A stretch of DNA of 6,073 nt, taken from assembly GCA_023392755.1 (NCBI GenBank), contig JAEWNM010000134.1:1-6073 (forward strand), given 5' to 3'. The DNA is from Bacillota bacterium (GTDB lineage: Bacteria; Bacillota; Clostridia; Christensenellales; Aristaeellaceae). The position numbers and the translations under genes are program-made. This document shows, piece after piece, positions 5,501 to 6,073 of the stretch. Each line of letters begins with the position of its first letter. Positions within the stretch are counted from its first letter, which is position 1. The notes beneath the pieces were generated by a model. The model was not told where the DNA came from, made no database searches, and saw only the letters and a list, made by a program, of their open reading frames with translations.

Positions 5501-6073
5501 GGTTTGCCGGGGCGCTGGCGGGGGTATTGATGCTCCCGGCCATGTACCTGCTGGGCAAACAGCTTACAAAGCGGACGGACCTTGCCGCCGCCGCCACGCT
5601 TTTGATGACTTTTGACCTGATGCATTTTACCCAGACGCGCATCGCCACCATCGACAGCTTTGCCGTGCTGTTCATCATGCTGTCGTACCTGTGCATGTTC
5701 CGCTATCTGCTGATGGATTTTTGGGGCACTCCGTTTTGGAAGACGCTGATCCCCCTGGCGCTCTCCGGCCTGTTCATGGGCCTTGGCATTGCCGACAAGT
5801 GGGTGGGCATCTATGCCGCCGTTGGCCTTGCTGTGCTGTTTTTCTGGAGCTGCTGGAGGCATTTGAAGGAAGCCGATGAAGCCAGGAAGCTGAAAAATCA
5901 AGCGAAGGCGGTACCGGAGGGGCGGAAGGAAGCAGTGGCCCTTGCCAGCTACAGGGGCTATGCAAGCGTGTTGTATACCTGCCTTTGGGCCGTGGCGTTT
6001 TTCATCGTTTTGCCCGCCGTAATCTATTACCTATCCTACATTCCCTATTTTATACCCAACGGCGGGGTAAAGG
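2536..6073 (+). CDS. Tandem GT-C membrane glycosyltransferase with carbohydrate-binding-like and discoidin-like domains (3' end beyond window)
   Basis: Uninterrupted for 1179 codons and still open at the right edge. Order of parts: signal peptide 1-25/29 (MNRK, then a Cys/Leu-rich core ending AAA); an extracytoplasmic CBM4/9-like beta-sandwich about 32-185, opening NLLVNGGFE and closing YFDDIRLTK; a membrane segment 222-242, a basic cytoplasmic loop, then a segment 258-279. First GT-C unit, about 258-700: first outer loop GHEVDIGCFLGW with candidate catalytic D287, DYPPGY (314-319), WGQVDS (393-398), KPQA (430-433), HERYLFP (634-640). Basic cytoplasmic linker about 700-761, membrane segment 763-781, discoidin-like domain about 784-897 (VVLDLGG, FSVSVSADGVDW, RYVRI, LNEILLRG). 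Second unit, PMT/GT39-like: YFDEIYHA with D944/E945, HPPLGK (966-971), RIATIDS (1035-1041). GT-C enzymes use polyprenyl-phosphate sugars on the outer membrane face; donor and acceptor here are unknown. Probably read through from yraN, 51 bases upstream. Single-gene continuity is directly seen; domain names are by motif recognition. Confidence 0.88.
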   Translation, partial: MNRKIAFCLFLCCLCLALAMPFAAAGNAAEGENLLVNGGFETLDAAGMPVGWFTEAYINQAGYTEYSVTGEAREGQSAVLVQNFGANDARFAQTVSVEPDTVYRLSGFARAGEIPDSGLGANLSVGGVYAFSEHLYGTVNQWQELVLYGRTGPGQSNITVFARLGGYSGENEGKAYFDDIRLTKVTGEVPAGVLVTEWFKTEAPRGLFSDDGYEDEGTPAWPQLILLSLGFLALAAALIPYLQKETLSARLKKEPDSPVTLAVALLLLAAFVLRVILAVKVPGHEVDIGCFLGWSSIMAQGGPANIYMSGGFVDYPPGYMYVLWLNGVLANWYDPMSQGMLLLNIKMVPILADIAASLLLYAVGKKKLSAKAAAAMAILYALNPAVIINGAAWGQVDSVLALGLMLVAVFAMERRWDKALPIYMLSVLIKPQALMLGPLGLAALLMEVTRDGGKKQWKKIGFGLLWSVITAAVVVIPFCVNQEGTWFFSKFSWLYELYVKTLGSYSYTTVNTTNLYYLVSSNWGSLNDAANKSVILVMLLFTGALALWQLAAVSKHKGNSPEKYFLLSFYWLAFASILVFAIMGVNYSALGTGLMALIILWVVLTYARGRNVDHLPLMGGILYSGLYVLGIKMHERYLFPALLLLSLAYMKKRDWRILLLIVGFSITTFINVGIVLDNTIRLGREMGHLNTDTHGLSMALSSVNLILCAFAFYVGEKLCARNGQGKQIALMKAKSPDAAGQSPWKATLLSPKDARLNLKRLDIVLMAGITVAYALVSFWNLGSMKAPQTAWISTKAGEQVVLDLGGEKSFEMLYYGGINYNDFSVSVSADGVDWQEEYPARMQEGNCFQWQYVVHANALDDSVSYTSTPRNLSGRYVRITAPSIGLNLNEILLRGPDKQVLPAVVSAHTGNNPDSSLSAPPENLTDEQDTLEGEPGWYTGTYFDEIYHARTAYEHAHGIPPYETSHPPLGKVMMSWAVMAFGMTPFGWRFAGALAGVLMLPAMYLLGKQLTKRTDLAAAATLLMTFDLMHFTQTRIATIDSFAVLFIMLSYLCMFRYLLMDFWGTPFWKTLIPLALSGLFMGLGIADKWVGIYAAVGLAVLFFWSCWRHLKEADEARKLKNQAKAVPEGRKEAVALASYRGYASVLYTCLWAVAFFIVLPAVIYYLSYIPYFIPNGGVK

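Noticed and set aside
4639..5901. A 420-codon open frame on the minus strand
   Set aside because: It lies wholly antisense to the large glycosyltransferase frame, has no recognisable domain, and its His/Gln/Arg/Gly/Pro-rich composition is what the complement of a GC-biased membrane-protein gene yields.

Overview
The window looks like a chromosomal segment from a fairly GC-rich member of the Clostridia (Bacillota). This rests on gene order and protein character only: a YlqF/RbgA-type ribosome assembly GTPase followed by RNase HII and a YraN-family protein is a common Bacillota arrangement, ribosome binding sites are strong AGGAG-like sequences, and promoter candidates are of the sigma-A type. 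I cannot name a genus.

Layout. Positions 1-362 (minus strand) hold the N-terminal 120 residues of an ECF-type RNA polymerase sigma factor whose C-terminal half lies beyond the left edge. Positions 363-603 are a divergent intergenic region. It carries an extended -10 promoter reading left towards the sigma gene (398-426), a cluster of three small inverted repeats (431-480), and a second extended -10 promoter reading right (523-551). From 604 onward everything is on the plus strand: ylqF (604-1566), rnhB (1523-2131, overlapping ylqF by 44 bases), yraN (2128-2484, overlapping rnhB by an ATGA), then after 51 bases a very large open frame (2536 to the window end). No terminator is visible between any of these, so they may form one transcription unit.

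The large frame is the notable feature. I translated it codon by codon and found no stop over 1179 codons. It encodes a secreted/membrane protein with, in order: a signal peptide, an extracytoplasmic carbohydrate-binding-like beta-sandwich, a complete polytopic GT-C-type glycosyltransferase, a discoidin-like (F5/8 type C-like) domain, and the start of a second GT-C enzyme resembling protein O-mannosyltransferases (PMT, GT39). Both enzyme halves keep candidate catalytic acidic residues in their first extracytoplasmic loop, and the discoidin-like domain appears to sit inside that loop of the second half. It is plausibly a two-active-site, polyprenyl-phosphate-sugar-dependent transferase acting on the outer face of the membrane; donor and acceptor cannot be told from sequence.

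The first three plus-strand genes are housekeeping functions (50S assembly, ribonucleotide removal, a nuclease-fold protein). The glycosyltransferase is an accessory surface-glycan gene attached to them, and the divergent sigma factor may or may not be functionally related.
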